From: Meconema thalassinum
Taxonomy: Eukaryota; Arthropoda; Insecta; Orthoptera; Tettigoniidae
Assembly (NCBI GenBank): GCA_946902985.2
Contig: OX336392.1
Location: 17,210,716-17,274,715 of the forward strand
Length of the DNA stretch: 64,000 bases
Direction of reading: 5' to 3'
Under the pieces are notes generated by a model, which was given only the letters and a program-made list of their open reading frames with translations, ran no database searches and was not told where the DNA came from. Numbering within the stretch: the first letter of the stretch is position 1; every line of letters begins with the position of its first letter. A program made the translations under genes and the position numbers. Shown here in pieces: positions 9,891 to 20,637 of the stretch.

Positions 9891-9982
9891 GTATTAGGTG
9901 CTAAGTAATGGTTAGTTGAGGGACTAATATCATACTGACTGCTTTCTTAATAAAACTTGATATTAGGTTTTTATTAAAATAA

Positions 9983-10144
9983 AGGACCAAGAACTTGTTG
10001 GGAGGACGTGGTCAAGACAGACATTGCAACCAAGGGAAGGACACTAGATGATGTCATGAAGAACAAGACGCACATGGACAGAGGAGAGTGGAACAGGCTT
10101 GTCAACAATACCCGGGAAACTGGAACTGTACATGGATGATGATG
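9983..10144 (+). mobile_element. 5'-truncated non-LTR retrotransposon fragment
   Basis: A 162-bp insertion flanked by the 10-bp target-site duplication ATTAAAATAA (9973-9982 and 10145-10154). One frame reads the C-terminal end typical of RTE/Jockey-type ORF2 (WEDVVKTDIATKGR, then DRGEWNRLV and a stop), followed by a short GAT-repeat tail. Only the extreme 3' end of the parent element is present. Confidence 0.75.
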
Positions 10145-10154
10145 ATTAAAATAA

Positions 10155-13100
10155 TATATAACTAAAAACCTACATCAGATTAAAATAATGCTTACCTATG
10201 ATAAATTTAGTGACATAAAATAATGAGAAATAATAATCTGACACTAATAATTATAAACTGACATTAGGTAACCTTCTTAAAAGGGAGTCATAAATATTTT
10301 GAGACTACGACTTATTAATGGGCCACACAATCGACGCATGATCATGGTGGGGTCAATATGAAAGGGGTGTACAAAGAGTATACCTCTTGTGTAGGTAGGG
10401 AGGCATAAAGTGTGCACGCTGTAAGATATTGTATATAATCGTTAATAGTAATTGATTCATTCAGTGATGCTGTGCTTTAGTATAGTTGTTAGCGAGCATG
10501 GACTTGTAAATGTAAATGTTGAAATGTGGTACTGTGCCCAACTCTAGGAATGGGTATTCCAAGATTCAGACACCTAGATATCAAGGGAAAGGCTGTAGCC
10601 GCTTTTGAAAGTTCAGATATTTGAATATCGCGCTACATAGCTTCTCGAAGCATTTAGAAAGAATTTACCGATAGTTGGATGTCACGTGACGTAGCGAGTA
10701 ATAGCAGAGGTGGAGGCTATTTATTGATTAAATAGTTAACTATGGAGTAGAGACTTGAGACTGGGATCAGATTACTGGCACGGCCAAATGAAAGAGAATG
10801 CAATTAGTATCAAGTAAATCGGACCAGGGATTCAAGAGATATGAGGATTTCCAGATATCAGGTGATGACGCGTGACCCTGACAGTTTTGAATAAAAGCCA
10901 GCTGGCCGAAGCAACTACAGCTCATTCTAACACAAGCAGTTGCCTAGCAAGTTGCTACGACGCTGAGCCAAGGCACATGGTTGCCGGATCTACGCAGAAG
11001 TTCTTTTTAAAGTCGTGATAGTCACGAAAGTGCTGCGCTACGAGGTGGAACTTAGTAAGTTTACGGCGAGGAGAATCACTGAGGTGATTGATTTTCTACA
11101 GACATTGGTGGAAATATTTATATTTCTACAAGGACATATGCTAGACTTTGTCTAGAAATTAGTACTTTGTCACAGTCCAGTAATAACATAATACTTGGAT
11201 ATTTAAATCCATTTCAAGTCAGTTTTCATATTTGTAACTAGTTAACCACTTCGATCTGTCAGTACACTGAAGACTAGTCTATAACGGTGGCGTTCATTAG
11301 TCTACGCAAGGGAAACTACAAGTTGCTTAGCGCATGGTAGATGGTGATATAATAAACCATGCCCAGGGAACGATCTTCAGAACAGCCGTTGATTGCTTAA
11401 ACTGTCAGTGTTTTTCTTGTACTGATAAGATTACCGTGAGTTATGTTACAACTGACATATTTAAGAATAGATCACTTAGATCTGACCCTATTTAAACAAA
11501 CTGTTATGGCTTTGATAGAAGCCCATATTAAAATGGAACAACAGTTAATTCAAACGTCAAGAGATACTACCACTATGTCTGACTAGACGGATTGTGGGTA
11601 TATAATGGCGGCCGATACAAGGATTGTACATGCTTGTCCGATAGGGCATGTCTATGGATAAATCTGGTACAGACCAGGTTTACTACGCTTCAAGACCATC
11701 AAGAAATGTAAGCCACATTTGAATTATATTATGCCTAGCTAATTGGAACAAACTATTTTTCTGCAGATGACCAACACATTTATTTTTCGTCGTATTTAAA
11801 TCTTGCAATGATTTACGCAAGACTTATTAGAGTTATTCTGAGTATTTTCAGCACTCAGAACAGTTTAGGATCGATGACCGAGCATTTCGAGCATTTATTT
11901 GAATATTTCATATTTTTTGGGAAATCACGGTAATCAGCCGATGTAACTGTAAAAGTTAATAATTATTTTTGTTGAGGAATGGATATTTTTTCCATATTCG
12001 AAGGTTCGAACATGTGGATTCTCACATAATGAGATGATAATTAAACATATTTAAAATGATATAACGAATAATAATAATAATAATCCACTAATAATAATAA
12101 TAATAATTTTTATAATTTTTCTAAATAATTCTTGGATATTATATTTTCTAATAATCATATGTATTGAGAGAGAGCCTATGAAGTAGTTTAATCATTTCTA
12201 GTTTGGAACAGGAGATTTTCCGAAGGAGAGTGGTTAGCGCAAGCCCGCATTCAACCAACATGTCAGTCTGGTTGAACAGTTGATATTTGCAATGAGCAAA
12301 GTATATTTTTCAGATAACACGGAGAGGCATGAAACGGGAAGCAAATGATATTTGTATCAAATAGGATATTTTTGTATTTATATAAAATCATGACGTAAAT
12401 ACACTCGAAAGTGAAGTGAAGATTTTCATAAGTATGGTAAATTCACGGGTTGAACTGAATGGTAAAATAAAATAAACTTGTAAGTTTATTAATCTTCCAG
12501 TGTTGATAACAAGCAGAGGCTTGATTTATTGTATAAATTTTGGGAAGAAAATTTATGTGTGTGGAGTAGTTGAAATGCCATTCCCAGGTGCGCATGTTTA
12601 AGTCGCAGGAATGAAGAGGTTTTTTCGAGCATCAATCAAATAGCAGGTTCGATAGCTCAGGTTTATAGTAGGAGTATTGGAACTACACATTTTGTCGTAT
12701 GAATGACCCGAAGGTTATTTCGTAAAACCATCAGTTCTTATTTCAACCTTGTTTACGGATTCCATTTAGACATTGATTTTGCTAGAACCCGGTTTTGTCA
12801 TGATAGTAGTTTATTCTTCTTCAGAGGAAGACCTTTGCCGTTGTTGTTGTAATATTGTGTTCTTACACAAATAATAGAATGGGCCACTGCCAATTAAAAA
12901 TAATTCTTTAACCACGAATAATTTGAAGGATATTTTCAATCCTAGTGCCATGAACTAAATGAATTCATTATAAAACTACAATTCTAATTTCCGCATTCTG
13001 TCGAAGAATTGCAAGTTGTGAAAGTTGCTAAAAATGGCCATGAATATAAATATTCCTATAATAATGATTCCAAGTGGAAAATTGAATAGTTGAATGGTTC

Positions 13101-14790
13101 AACCATTTATTGATCAAGTTGATGATTCAGAAATCATGTATTTTGTTAGGAACTTGATGTTCATAATCGAGTCACTTCTCGAATGTTAAATGTCAGAAGA
13201 ACGATTAATTGTTGTTGTGCTTCGCACAGTTCTTCGATGCTATGCTCAAGGTCAAATACTTTTCAGATGTTATTAATATATGTAAATAATTTGTGTTGCT
13301 TCAATGATGATAATATTTTTCGACTATATATATTTTTGAAACTGGAAAAATAAGTGAAAGTTAAAAATTCTATGAACATTTATTCTACGAGTGTTAATAT
13401 TATGTAAATTCAAACAGTGAACTACGATATTTCCAGTAGAGACAATTAAATTTGAACTGGAATTAATCATAAATAATTTTGGAACACAGTCTACAGGACT
13501 ATTAATCGGACTTGTGTTTCCAAAAAAGATTGTCAAATGTGTTTGGAAAATTTCTGTATATTGTGTAAATAGGAGTGTGGGTCGCCACACGTGGATGATG
13601 CTGCTTTGAGCATCTTTGCAGTCAATTTTAACTTCAAAATAAACTGAGATAATTTTACAGGATGTGTTACTCCCAATTAAATCTCCTTCTATCCTTATTG
13701 TTGCATTGAGCCAAAAATCAGTAAAGCATTTTTTTAATTTGATGTCGTTTTTGCGATTTGCTTTAACCCATCTGGCGCTCCGGGATATTTTGACTCTCGT
13801 GCTGACTGATTATTGGTAAAATGCATATGTGGTCGTGCGGACTCCGGTCTAAACGGGCACAGTACCAGCTTATATTTATTGATTTTTTTTTTAACAGATC
13901 CTATTGTACATTGTATTACGTCATTGAATAGCAGTCAGCTACCAAGTTTAGGAGCGATTTCACTATAAATGATATTTTTAAGTTTCTTTTGTATTGCGCA
14001 GGGGTTTATTTACATAGCTTATTCCTAGTAATTTTTTACCACGTTCTTGTTGATTAGGACTTCTTGACGGAATGATAGGACAGAGGGTGCTCTTTATTTC
14101 AGGAGGGTTTACTTTTAGTTGTCATGTGGAATAGTCACCAGATTCCCCATATGGAGTAGGCTAGGGATCTTTGGTCATTAATATTGCGAAAGACTTAAAG
14201 TTATTTCTGGCTTATTTGTTAGTAGTTTCGCATATTTTCTGTTTCATTGAGAGGTGCATTTTGGGCTAGTTTCATATCACCAGTATTATACTCTCATGCT
14301 GGGACTAGCTCAAATGCATGTCTGGTATCTCTGTGATGTTTGTTTGCAATGGGGCATCATGGCAGTCGGGTTTGGCACTTGACCCTATGGCATCTCAGAG
14401 CAAACGGGCTCAATATCTCTAAAAATATTAATGTTAGAATATTGAAATAAGTTTTGTTGTACACAATTATTATGGATCTAGTTTCTAATTTGACAAGAAA
14501 AATGGGTTCTTTTCATTTAAAAAAATTACAAGCGGATTGTGCGCATGCGTGAGCGGCAAGAAATCTGCATTTGTCTTTATTAACTTAAAAATATACTGTA
14601 ACATATTTGTTTATTTTAAAGACTCTCTGCAAATCTACAGGCCAGGAGCTTTCGTCAGTATGCTCTACGAAGTAAATCGGTTCTGTAGTTCTCTCAATCT
14701 CGTGTTAACAAAAATCCCCTTAGTGTTTTAAATATATAGATAACTGTTTTGAAATTGATCCTTTTGCGGTACACTACAGTTTGTGTATTG
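10155..14790. other. AT-rich region without recognisable genes
   Basis: No convincing ORF or exon was found on either strand. I looked for the missing thioester-domain exons of the host gene here and did not see them. The part at 10480-11400 is more GC-rich and includes a TATA-like AATAAAAGCC near 10892 followed by sequence resembling a retroelement leader, so an old LTR or solo LTR is possible but no pair or boundary was identified. Confidence 0.4.
12069..12111. repeat. AAT trinucleotide microsatellite
   Basis: Two runs of (ATA)n separated by TCCACT. Confidence 0.85.
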
Positions 14791-14791
14791 A

Positions 14792-14979
14792 GGAGCTAGA
14801 TGGTGCAGTGGCATAGCTGCTTGTGTTTCACCAGGTCTGCCAAGGTTTGAATCGCCACCTGAAAAATCATGTGGTGCCAAGAAGGGTTAAATTCCCAGCC
14901 AAAACAAAGAATGAGCTATATACATTGGTTTCAGGTACCCCAAGTAATTGGGATCAACTGAAGAGGGAAAATTGGAGAA
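14792..14979 (+). repeat. tRNA-derived SINE-like sequence
   Basis: An A-box-like TGGTGCAGTGGCATAG near 14802 and a B-box-like GGTTTGAATCG near 14846 are spaced as in a tRNA head. The right boundary is uncertain because the Harbinger element begins at 14983. Confidence 0.5.
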
Positions 14980-15017
14980 TATGGGCCGATTGCAGAAACG
15001 ATGACTAGTTTTAAGAC

Positions 15018-15088
15018 TTAGACAATGTCTACCTAGATGTTCCGTTGCTTAGACAGTGTTTAACCGGCGTCTAGCTAGACATCGTTTA
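15018..15088. repeat. left subterminal palindromic repeats of Harbinger
   Basis: Three variants of TTAGACnnTGTYTA at 15018-15031, 15048-15062 and 15075-15088. Probable transposase-binding sites, by analogy with other DNA transposons. Confidence 0.55.
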
Positions 15089-16361
15089 TGTTTCGATTTC
15101 AGTACGAAAACGGAAATAGAAGTGTCTTCCATGCTACTCTTTGCCAGCTGCGACCAATGAAAGGTCATCGATGCTGGCACCATCATTAATCAGCTGATGA
15201 TGAAAGAAATACATTCCTAACAGCTGCGGGTTTATGAGTTACAGGAGAAGGCTTTATTGGACATATATTTAATCGAGAAAGAGATTATAAAGAAAGGGCA
15301 TAACCTGCCGCAATGGCACAAATCAGTGAATTAAACAGTGAACAGAATAATGTAAGTGAAATAATAATTAATAAATATATTTTTCTTTTACTTGAGGTGA
15401 TCTTGTCTTGGCATGATTTCTAGTGGTTGAAGTAATTATCAATTACGAGCTGACGCCATCTGTTTTGTTATATCATCAGCTATCGGATCAACAGGCACTT
15501 CATCATCTGGTAAGTCTGCTTCCAGGTCAAGTTCACCGCGCTGCACAGCGAGGTTATGTAGCACAGCAGTTGCAATGATGATTTTCAGGGTTTTTCGTAC
15601 TTTCGTTCGCAGACCATGTGCAAGACAAGGAAATCTTCTTTTCCACGAACCAAAAGTTCTTTCTACTACATTTCTGGCCAGGAGATGCGCTCGGTTATAA
15701 CGCGTATCAGCTGCGTTCCTTGGATTCAAAATCAGAGTGAGTTTTTTAAGTATTTCTTACAAGTGTAGCCAGAATCTCCGACAAGATGTCCCCTGACCTC
15801 TCCTCTTTCCAGGCGGTCGTGAATAGTGGAATTGCGAAATATTCTGCTGTCGTGGGTCGAGCCAGGCCATCGAGCAACAATACTCCTTATTTTCATCTTT
15901 GTGTCACATATCACCTGAAATTAAATAAAAATCCGCCGTATAGAGTAGTAGGTTTAAACCATAGTGGTAGTAATACTTTATTTTGTTGCCGCTGCTGCTA
16001 CATGTTGTAAAGGAGCGTTAACATGAACTCGTTAATCCGATAACAGCGACAACGGAAAAAAGAACTACTGTGTTGTAGTGTTGTGTGTACTTACTTGGCA
16101 GTTAATAGAATAGAATCCCTTCCGATTCATGTACGTGACAGCCCTCTCACGATCGGGACAAGTTATTCTGATATGGGTACAGTCAATAACACCTATTATT
16201 CCAGGGAAGTTAGCCCTAGAAATAATAAAATAATCACGTTCCACAGTGTAAGAGATAACGCTGGAGTTTGCAATATATATATATATATATATATATATAC
16301 AGTGGAATCTCGTTAGCACGTTCTCGGTTACGACGTTTTCCCGCTTAGCGCGATGATTTTT

Positions 16362-16930
16362 TCAAGTCCCAGTCCCAATTCTACAAAATACATGTTGATA
16401 TATCCCCTTAATACGTTCTCTATTCCCGCTTACGACGATCAAATTTCCGTTGTACTATTTGTTAGTGAACCGTATTTTATTCTTATTTCATTTTAAAATT
16501 CGGCTTCTGGAAAACACGACGCGATATTGCCTCATATTCTCTGATAGTTATTGACAGTGTAGATGATTTCATTGTGTTTGACGGCGTAGAAGTGGCTATA
16601 GCAATGACGCAACACAGGTGACGTGTGTCTCTCCCGCTGCCCTTTCTTTCCTTTCTCAAGTCCCTATCCTACTAAATTCATGTTGATATATCCCCTTAAT
16701 AAGTTCTCTATTCCCGCTTACAACGATCAAATCTCCGTTGAACTATTTGTTAGTGAACCGTATTTTATTCTTATTTCATTTTAAAATTCGGCTTCTGGAA
16801 AACACGACGCGATATTGCCTCATATTCTCTGATAGTTATTGACAGTGTAGATGATTTTATTGTGTTTGACGGCGTAGAAGTGGCTATAGCTATGACGCAA
16901 CACAGGTGACGTGTCACTCTCCCGCTGCCC
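16362..16930. repeat. tandem duplication, period 294 bp
   Basis: The segment from TCAAGTCCC at 16362 recurs from 16656 with few differences, including GTTGATATATCCCCTTAATA and GACGGCGTAGAAGTGGCTAT. Confidence 0.8.
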
Positions 16931-17054
16931 TTCACCCCCTTCCCTTTGTTTATTTCTCACGTAGGCACATCATTGTCTTCCTGTTCCGCACTATTGTCTT
17001 CTAGTTCTTAAGTGTTCACGTCCAGTTATGACCTATTTTATTGCTTGTTTCATA

Positions 17055-17354
17055 ATGGATAAGAAGAAAGTACGGCAGATAACTAATGACGAGAAGATTA
17101 AATACATTCGAGACGTAGACTGCAATCCTCACATGAAGAGTGTGGATATAGCGCGTAAGTGGAACATTCCTCCGTCTACACTGAACACGATTCTCGGCAA
17201 AAGGAAGGAAATTGAACGTGCATTTGAAGAAGGGGCGAGTGGCAAAAGGAAACGTGTGCGAGAGGGACAGTTTCCTGAACTAGAAAGCGCTTTATTGAAG
17301 TGGTTCAAGCAAGCACGTGCTTCAAACATATGCGTGCGCGGTCGCCGGCGATAG
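17055..17354 (+). pseudogene. Tigger/CENP-B-type transposase, N-terminal fragment
   Basis: From ATG at 17055 (MDKKKVRQITNDEK), with an in-frame upstream ATG at 17028. Residues 1-60 are a psq/CENP-B-N helix-turn-helix (SVDIARKWNIPPSTLNTIL). Then GKRKRVREG and ELESALLKWFKQAR begin the second DNA-binding (CENP-B) domain. The frame breaks off at 17354, where the 209-bp tandem units start, so the DDE catalytic domain is missing. Confidence 0.8.
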
Positions 17355-17404
17355 AGCCGTCACTGGCGGAGCGTGAGAGCGAGAATGTCCTTGCTGATCA
17401 AATA

Positions 17405-18869
17405 CACACATCAAAAAAAGTTTTGCATCACCTCGGTTCCCAGATCTCCGGCATATAGACGTTGACTGTGTATATTGTATCCAAGATACAGTCCCTTTGA
17501 CTGTTCATAGATGTCACTAAAACTGCTCAAAGATGTAAACAACCATGCATGAGCAGGGCCTATTAGACGGAGGGGGTACGACAGCCGATCAGTTCCAGTC
17601 ATTCCACCAGGACGAAGGTACGCTGCTCATGTTGTCTGTAGTTCTACCATGCCTAGAAGGTCAATACCGCAGTTCGATCGCGTCCGCATTGTTACTTTGT
17701 GTCAAGAAGGGCTCTCAACAAGGGAAGTTTCCAGGCGTCTCAGAGTGAACCAAAGCGATGTTGTTCGGACATGGAGGAGGTACAGAGATACAGGAACTGT
17801 CGATGACAGGCCTCGCTCAGGCCGCCCAAGGGCTACTACTGTAGTGGATGACCGCTACTTACGGATTGCCGCTCGGAGGAACCCTGACAGCAATGCCACC
17901 ATGTTGAATAATGCGTTTCGTTCAGCCACAGGACGTCGTGTTTCAACTCAAACTGTGCGCAATAGGCTGCATGATGCGCAACTTCACTCCCGACGTCCAT
18001 GGCGAGGTCCAGCTTTGCAACCCCGACACCATGCAGCGCGGTACAGATGGGCCCAACAACATGCTGAATGGACCCCACGGAATTGGCATCACGTTCTCTT
18101 CACCGATGAGTGTCGCATATGCCTTCAACCAGACAATCGTCGGAGACGTGTTTGGAGGCACCCTGATCAGGCTGAACGTCTTAGACACACTGTCCAGCGA
18201 GTGCAGCAAGGTGGTGGTTCCCTGATGTTTTGGGGTGGCATTATGTGGGGCCGACGTACGCCACTGGTGGTCATGGAAGGCTCCGAAACGGCTTTACGAT
18301 ACCTGAATGACATCCTCCGACCCATAGTGCACCCATATCGGCAGAATATTGGAGAGGCATTTGTCTTCATGGACGACAATTCTCGACCTCATCGTGCACA
18401 TCTTGTGAATGCGTTCCTTCAAGATAACGACATCGCTCGACTACAGTGGCCAGCATGTTCGCCAGACATGAACCCTATCGAACATGCCTGGGATATGTTG
18501 AAAAGGGCTGTTTATGGACGTCTTGACCCACCAACCACTCTGAGAGATTTACGCCGAATTGTCGTTGAGGAGTGGGACAATTTGGACCAACAGTGTCTTG
18601 ATGAACTTGTGGATAGTATGCCACGGCGAATACAGGCATGCATCAATGCAAGAGGACGTGCTACTGGGTATTAGAGGTAGTGGTGTGTACTGCAATCTGG
18701 ACCACAAATGCTGAAAGTCTAGCTGTATGATGGTACAACATGCAATGTGTGGGTCTCATGAGCAATAAAACGAGCTGAAATGTTGTTTGTGTTGATCTCT
18801 ATTCCCTTTGTATTTAACGGTTCCGGAACTCTTGGAACCGAGGTGATGCAAAACTTTTTTTGATGTGTG
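17405..18869 (+). mobile_element. Tc1-family transposon
   Basis: 1465 bp bounded by TA (17403-17404, 18870-18871). Inverted repeats of about 38 bp begin CACACATCAAAAAAAG and contain TTGCATCACCTCGGTTCC; similarity continues with mismatches further inwards. One uninterrupted transposase ORF lies inside. The pre-insertion site survives in the neighbouring tandem unit at 19079-19080. Confidence 0.95.
17649..18674 (+). CDS. Tc1 transposase (DD34E)
   Basis: 341 residues, the usual length for the family, and free of stops. The N-terminal paired-like DNA-binding region has two helix-turn-helix parts (about 8-50 and 70-115) linked by a GRPR motif (DDRPRSGRPR, an AT-hook-like segment). The catalytic domain carries TDECR (first Asp), GGGSLMFWGGI, MDDNSRPHRA (second Asp) and SPDMNPIEH (Glu), with 34 residues between the second Asp and the Glu. 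The enzyme cuts and pastes the element at TA. An intact ORF plus good inverted repeats make this a candidate for a recently active copy. Confidence 0.93.
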   Translation: MPRRSIPQFDRVRIVTLCQEGLSTREVSRRLRVNQSDVVRTWRRYRDTGTVDDRPRSGRPRATTVVDDRYLRIAARRNPDSNATMLNNAFRSATGRRVSTQTVRNRLHDAQLHSRRPWRGPALQPRHHAARYRWAQQHAEWTPRNWHHVLFTDECRICLQPDNRRRRVWRHPDQAERLRHTVQRVQQGGGSLMFWGGIMWGRRTPLVVMEGSETALRYLNDILRPIVHPYRQNIGEAFVFMDDNSRPHRAHLVNAFLQDNDIARLQWPACSPDMNPIEHAWDMLKRAVYGRLDPPTTLRDLRRIVVEEWDNLDQQCLDELVDSMPRRIQACINARGRATGY

Positions 18870-20177
18870 TATAAAGAAAGACCCTGTATTATATGTGTTT
18901 GGAAGCAGATGGGGAACATTTTCAGCATCTACTGTAAATCATGGCCAGTAAAACTGCATGGTAGGCTACTGATTTTAAGCACCGTATTCTGCCGTAGGCC
19001 TACATATGCGTGCGCGGTCGCCGACAACTGAGCCGTCACTGGCGGAGCGCGAGAGCGAGAATGTCCTTGCTGATCAAATATAAAGAAAGACCCTGTATTA
19101 TATGTGTTTGGAAGCAGATGGGGAACATTTTCAGCATCTACTGTAAATCATGGCCAGTAAAACTGCATGGTAGGCTACTGATTTTAAGCACCGTATTCTG
19201 CCGTAGGCCTACATATGCGTGCGCGGTCGCCGCCAACAGAGCCGTCACTGGCGGAGCGCGAGAGCGAGAATGTCCTTGCTTTGTAAGCAAAAATAAAGAC
19301 CCTGTATTACACTGTAGTGTAGAGGTACAGTAATTATTTTTTATGTTATTTATTGCGTGTAAGTTACTGATAACCTATATTTATGTCGTGACTGTAGTAG
19401 TGCATACAATCACTTACTAAGGTCGGCAATTTGACATCCATATATACGCCGCGTTCTTTCTTGTACGTTGTAAATGCAGTATGGCGTTTTTTGGTAGTAC
19501 GTTTTCCCGCATATGACGTCCAAATTTTTCAGTCCCTTGAAAAACGTACTAACGAGATTCCACTGTATATATATATATATATATATAGTCTATACACGTT
19601 ATCAAGGAGAGCTGATAGTTAACAATCCACAGAAAGAACAATTATTTACCTGGATAGGACAGCGAAATCATTCCTAATAGTGGGTAACTCATCATTATTA
19701 GGGAAGTTGATAAATCTCCTCCTCAAACTATTGATGGCAGTCACAACACGATCTACTGTCCAGCACACAGTCGCTGCGTTGACATATATAGTATCGCCAT
19801 TCATAGTATAAAATGCACCGGTTGCCAAAAATCGTAATGTCAGAAGGAGCTGTAGGGTGACAGGTAATGGGCAACCCCTGGTGTCGTGCTCGAGAAAATC
19901 TCCCACGTCACGCAACAAGTCCCTCACAGTTTCTTTTAGAAAGCGAAATCTTATTTTAAACTGTGCATCTCCGTACATTTCAAAAGGATTGCTCCGATCT
20001 CGCAGCATCCGACGTACAGGAGGCCGTCTGACTAACAACTCTCTCCTGAACCGTCTCAACATAGCGATATAATTTACATGCTCCATAGTAAACAACCACC
20101 GGCTGAGATTCGCTCCTACATTTGGGGTTAAACAGTGTTCTCGGCAGTGTTTAAACATGGATCCTTAAACGCCGACT

Positions 20178-20262
20178 TTAGACGATGTCTAAGTGATAAA
20201 TAACATCTTCGCAATGCGGAAGCCATATTTAGACATTGTTTAACCTTAAACAGCGTCTAAAT
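20178..20262. repeat. right subterminal palindromic repeats of Harbinger
   Basis: Three more copies of the motif at about 20178-20192, 20228-20242 and 20247-20262, the last in inverse orientation, mirroring the left end. Confidence 0.55.
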
Positions 20263-20492
20263 ACCGTCTCTGCAATCGGCCCTATGTGTTTTCTCAATTT
20301 GTGAGCAGCGGTACCTTAATAGGAAACATTCCTGTGAACTCGGTCATTCAATATCTTGTACAGTTTTGAAAATATTTCAGGTTGCTACATTAGGTGAAAC
20401 ACTCATATTTTTGGCTGTCGGATGGACTTCATTTTCTGTTTATACTTGGGTCTAAGAAACTTTTTATAGAAAACAAAAGGGAATTAGCTTAC

Positions 20493-20637
20493 CCAATATG
20501 AAGCAACTCCCATAGCCAAGTTTCAGGGAAGTATGTGCGTACCTCTGCTGTGTTTGGCTGTATCTCTTCATTATAATCCACCTCTGTAAGGGGATAAGCT
20601 CTTGGTGGAGTTGAAATGTACACCATAGAGCGAGACA
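20493..20637 (-). CDS. A2M/TEP-like exon 11
   Basis: 145 bp; acceptor TTTTTCCAG, donor ATTGG|GTAAGC. Encodes VRTYFPETWLWELLH, the start of the A2M domain that leads to the thioester region. No following exon was found to its left. Confidence 0.9.

Larger units (their letters stand above)
17326..19310. repeat. three tandem copies of a 209-bp unit, first one split
   Basis: Copies start with ACATATGCGTGCGCGGTCGC at 17326, 19002 and 19211. Copy 1 is split by the Tc1 element (17326-17404 and 18872-19001), copy 2 is intact (19002-19210) and copy 3 is partial (19211 to about 19310). Confidence 0.85.
16300..19565 (+). mobile_element. Tigger/pogo-type transposon, internally rearranged
   Basis: The ends CAGTGGAATCTCGTTAG (left, from 16300) and its inverse at 19549-19565 are flanked by TA duplications inside an (AT)n tract (16298-16299, 19566-19567). 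Inside are a partial transposase ORF, a 294-bp tandem duplication, three copies of a 209-bp unit and a Tc1 insertion. The catalytic domain of a pogo transposase is absent, so this copy is non-autonomous. Confidence 0.85.
15439..20158 (-). pseudogene. Harbinger (HARBI1-like) transposase, spliced, one frameshift
   Basis: Three exons on the minus strand: 20158-19650, 16215-16095 and 15914-15439. Donor CAG|GTAAAT and acceptor TTTCTAG|GG bound intron 1; donor CAA|GTAAGT and acceptor ATTTCAG|GTG bound intron 2 (180 bp). The joined frame gives FPGIIGVIDCTHI with the first catalytic Asp, then VARWPGSTHDSRIF, GDSGY with the second Asp, and RNVVERTFG with the catalytic Glu, all typical of DDE_Tnp_4 nucleases. 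A one-base shift in a T6 run (15742-15747) separates GDSGY from the Glu segment. With it the length would be about 368 codons, close to HARBI1-type proteins. Intron 1 holds the whole Tigger insertion. Confidence 0.85.
14983..20282 (-). mobile_element. PIF/Harbinger transposon carrying nested insertions
   Basis: Terminal inverted repeats GGGCCGATTGCAGARACG at 14983-15000 and 20265-20282 are flanked by a 3-bp duplication TAT (14980-14982, 20283-20285). Both subterminal zones carry copies of a near-palindrome TTAGACnnTGTYTAA. The transposase gene is on the minus strand and spliced. Without the nested Tigger (16300-19565 plus its TA duplication) the element would be about 2.0 kb, normal for a Harbinger with a single transposase gene. 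The second Harbinger ORF (Myb/SANT-like) was not found. Confidence 0.85.

Noticed and set aside
7801..9905. target-site duplication around the hepadna-like element
   Set aside because: Left and right flanks next to the 93-bp repeats share no convincing direct repeat of 4 bp or more.
10155..14790. search for thioester-domain exons of the A2M/TEP-like gene
   Set aside because: No GCGEQ-like codons, no VPDTIT-like block and no phased exon was seen on the minus strand.
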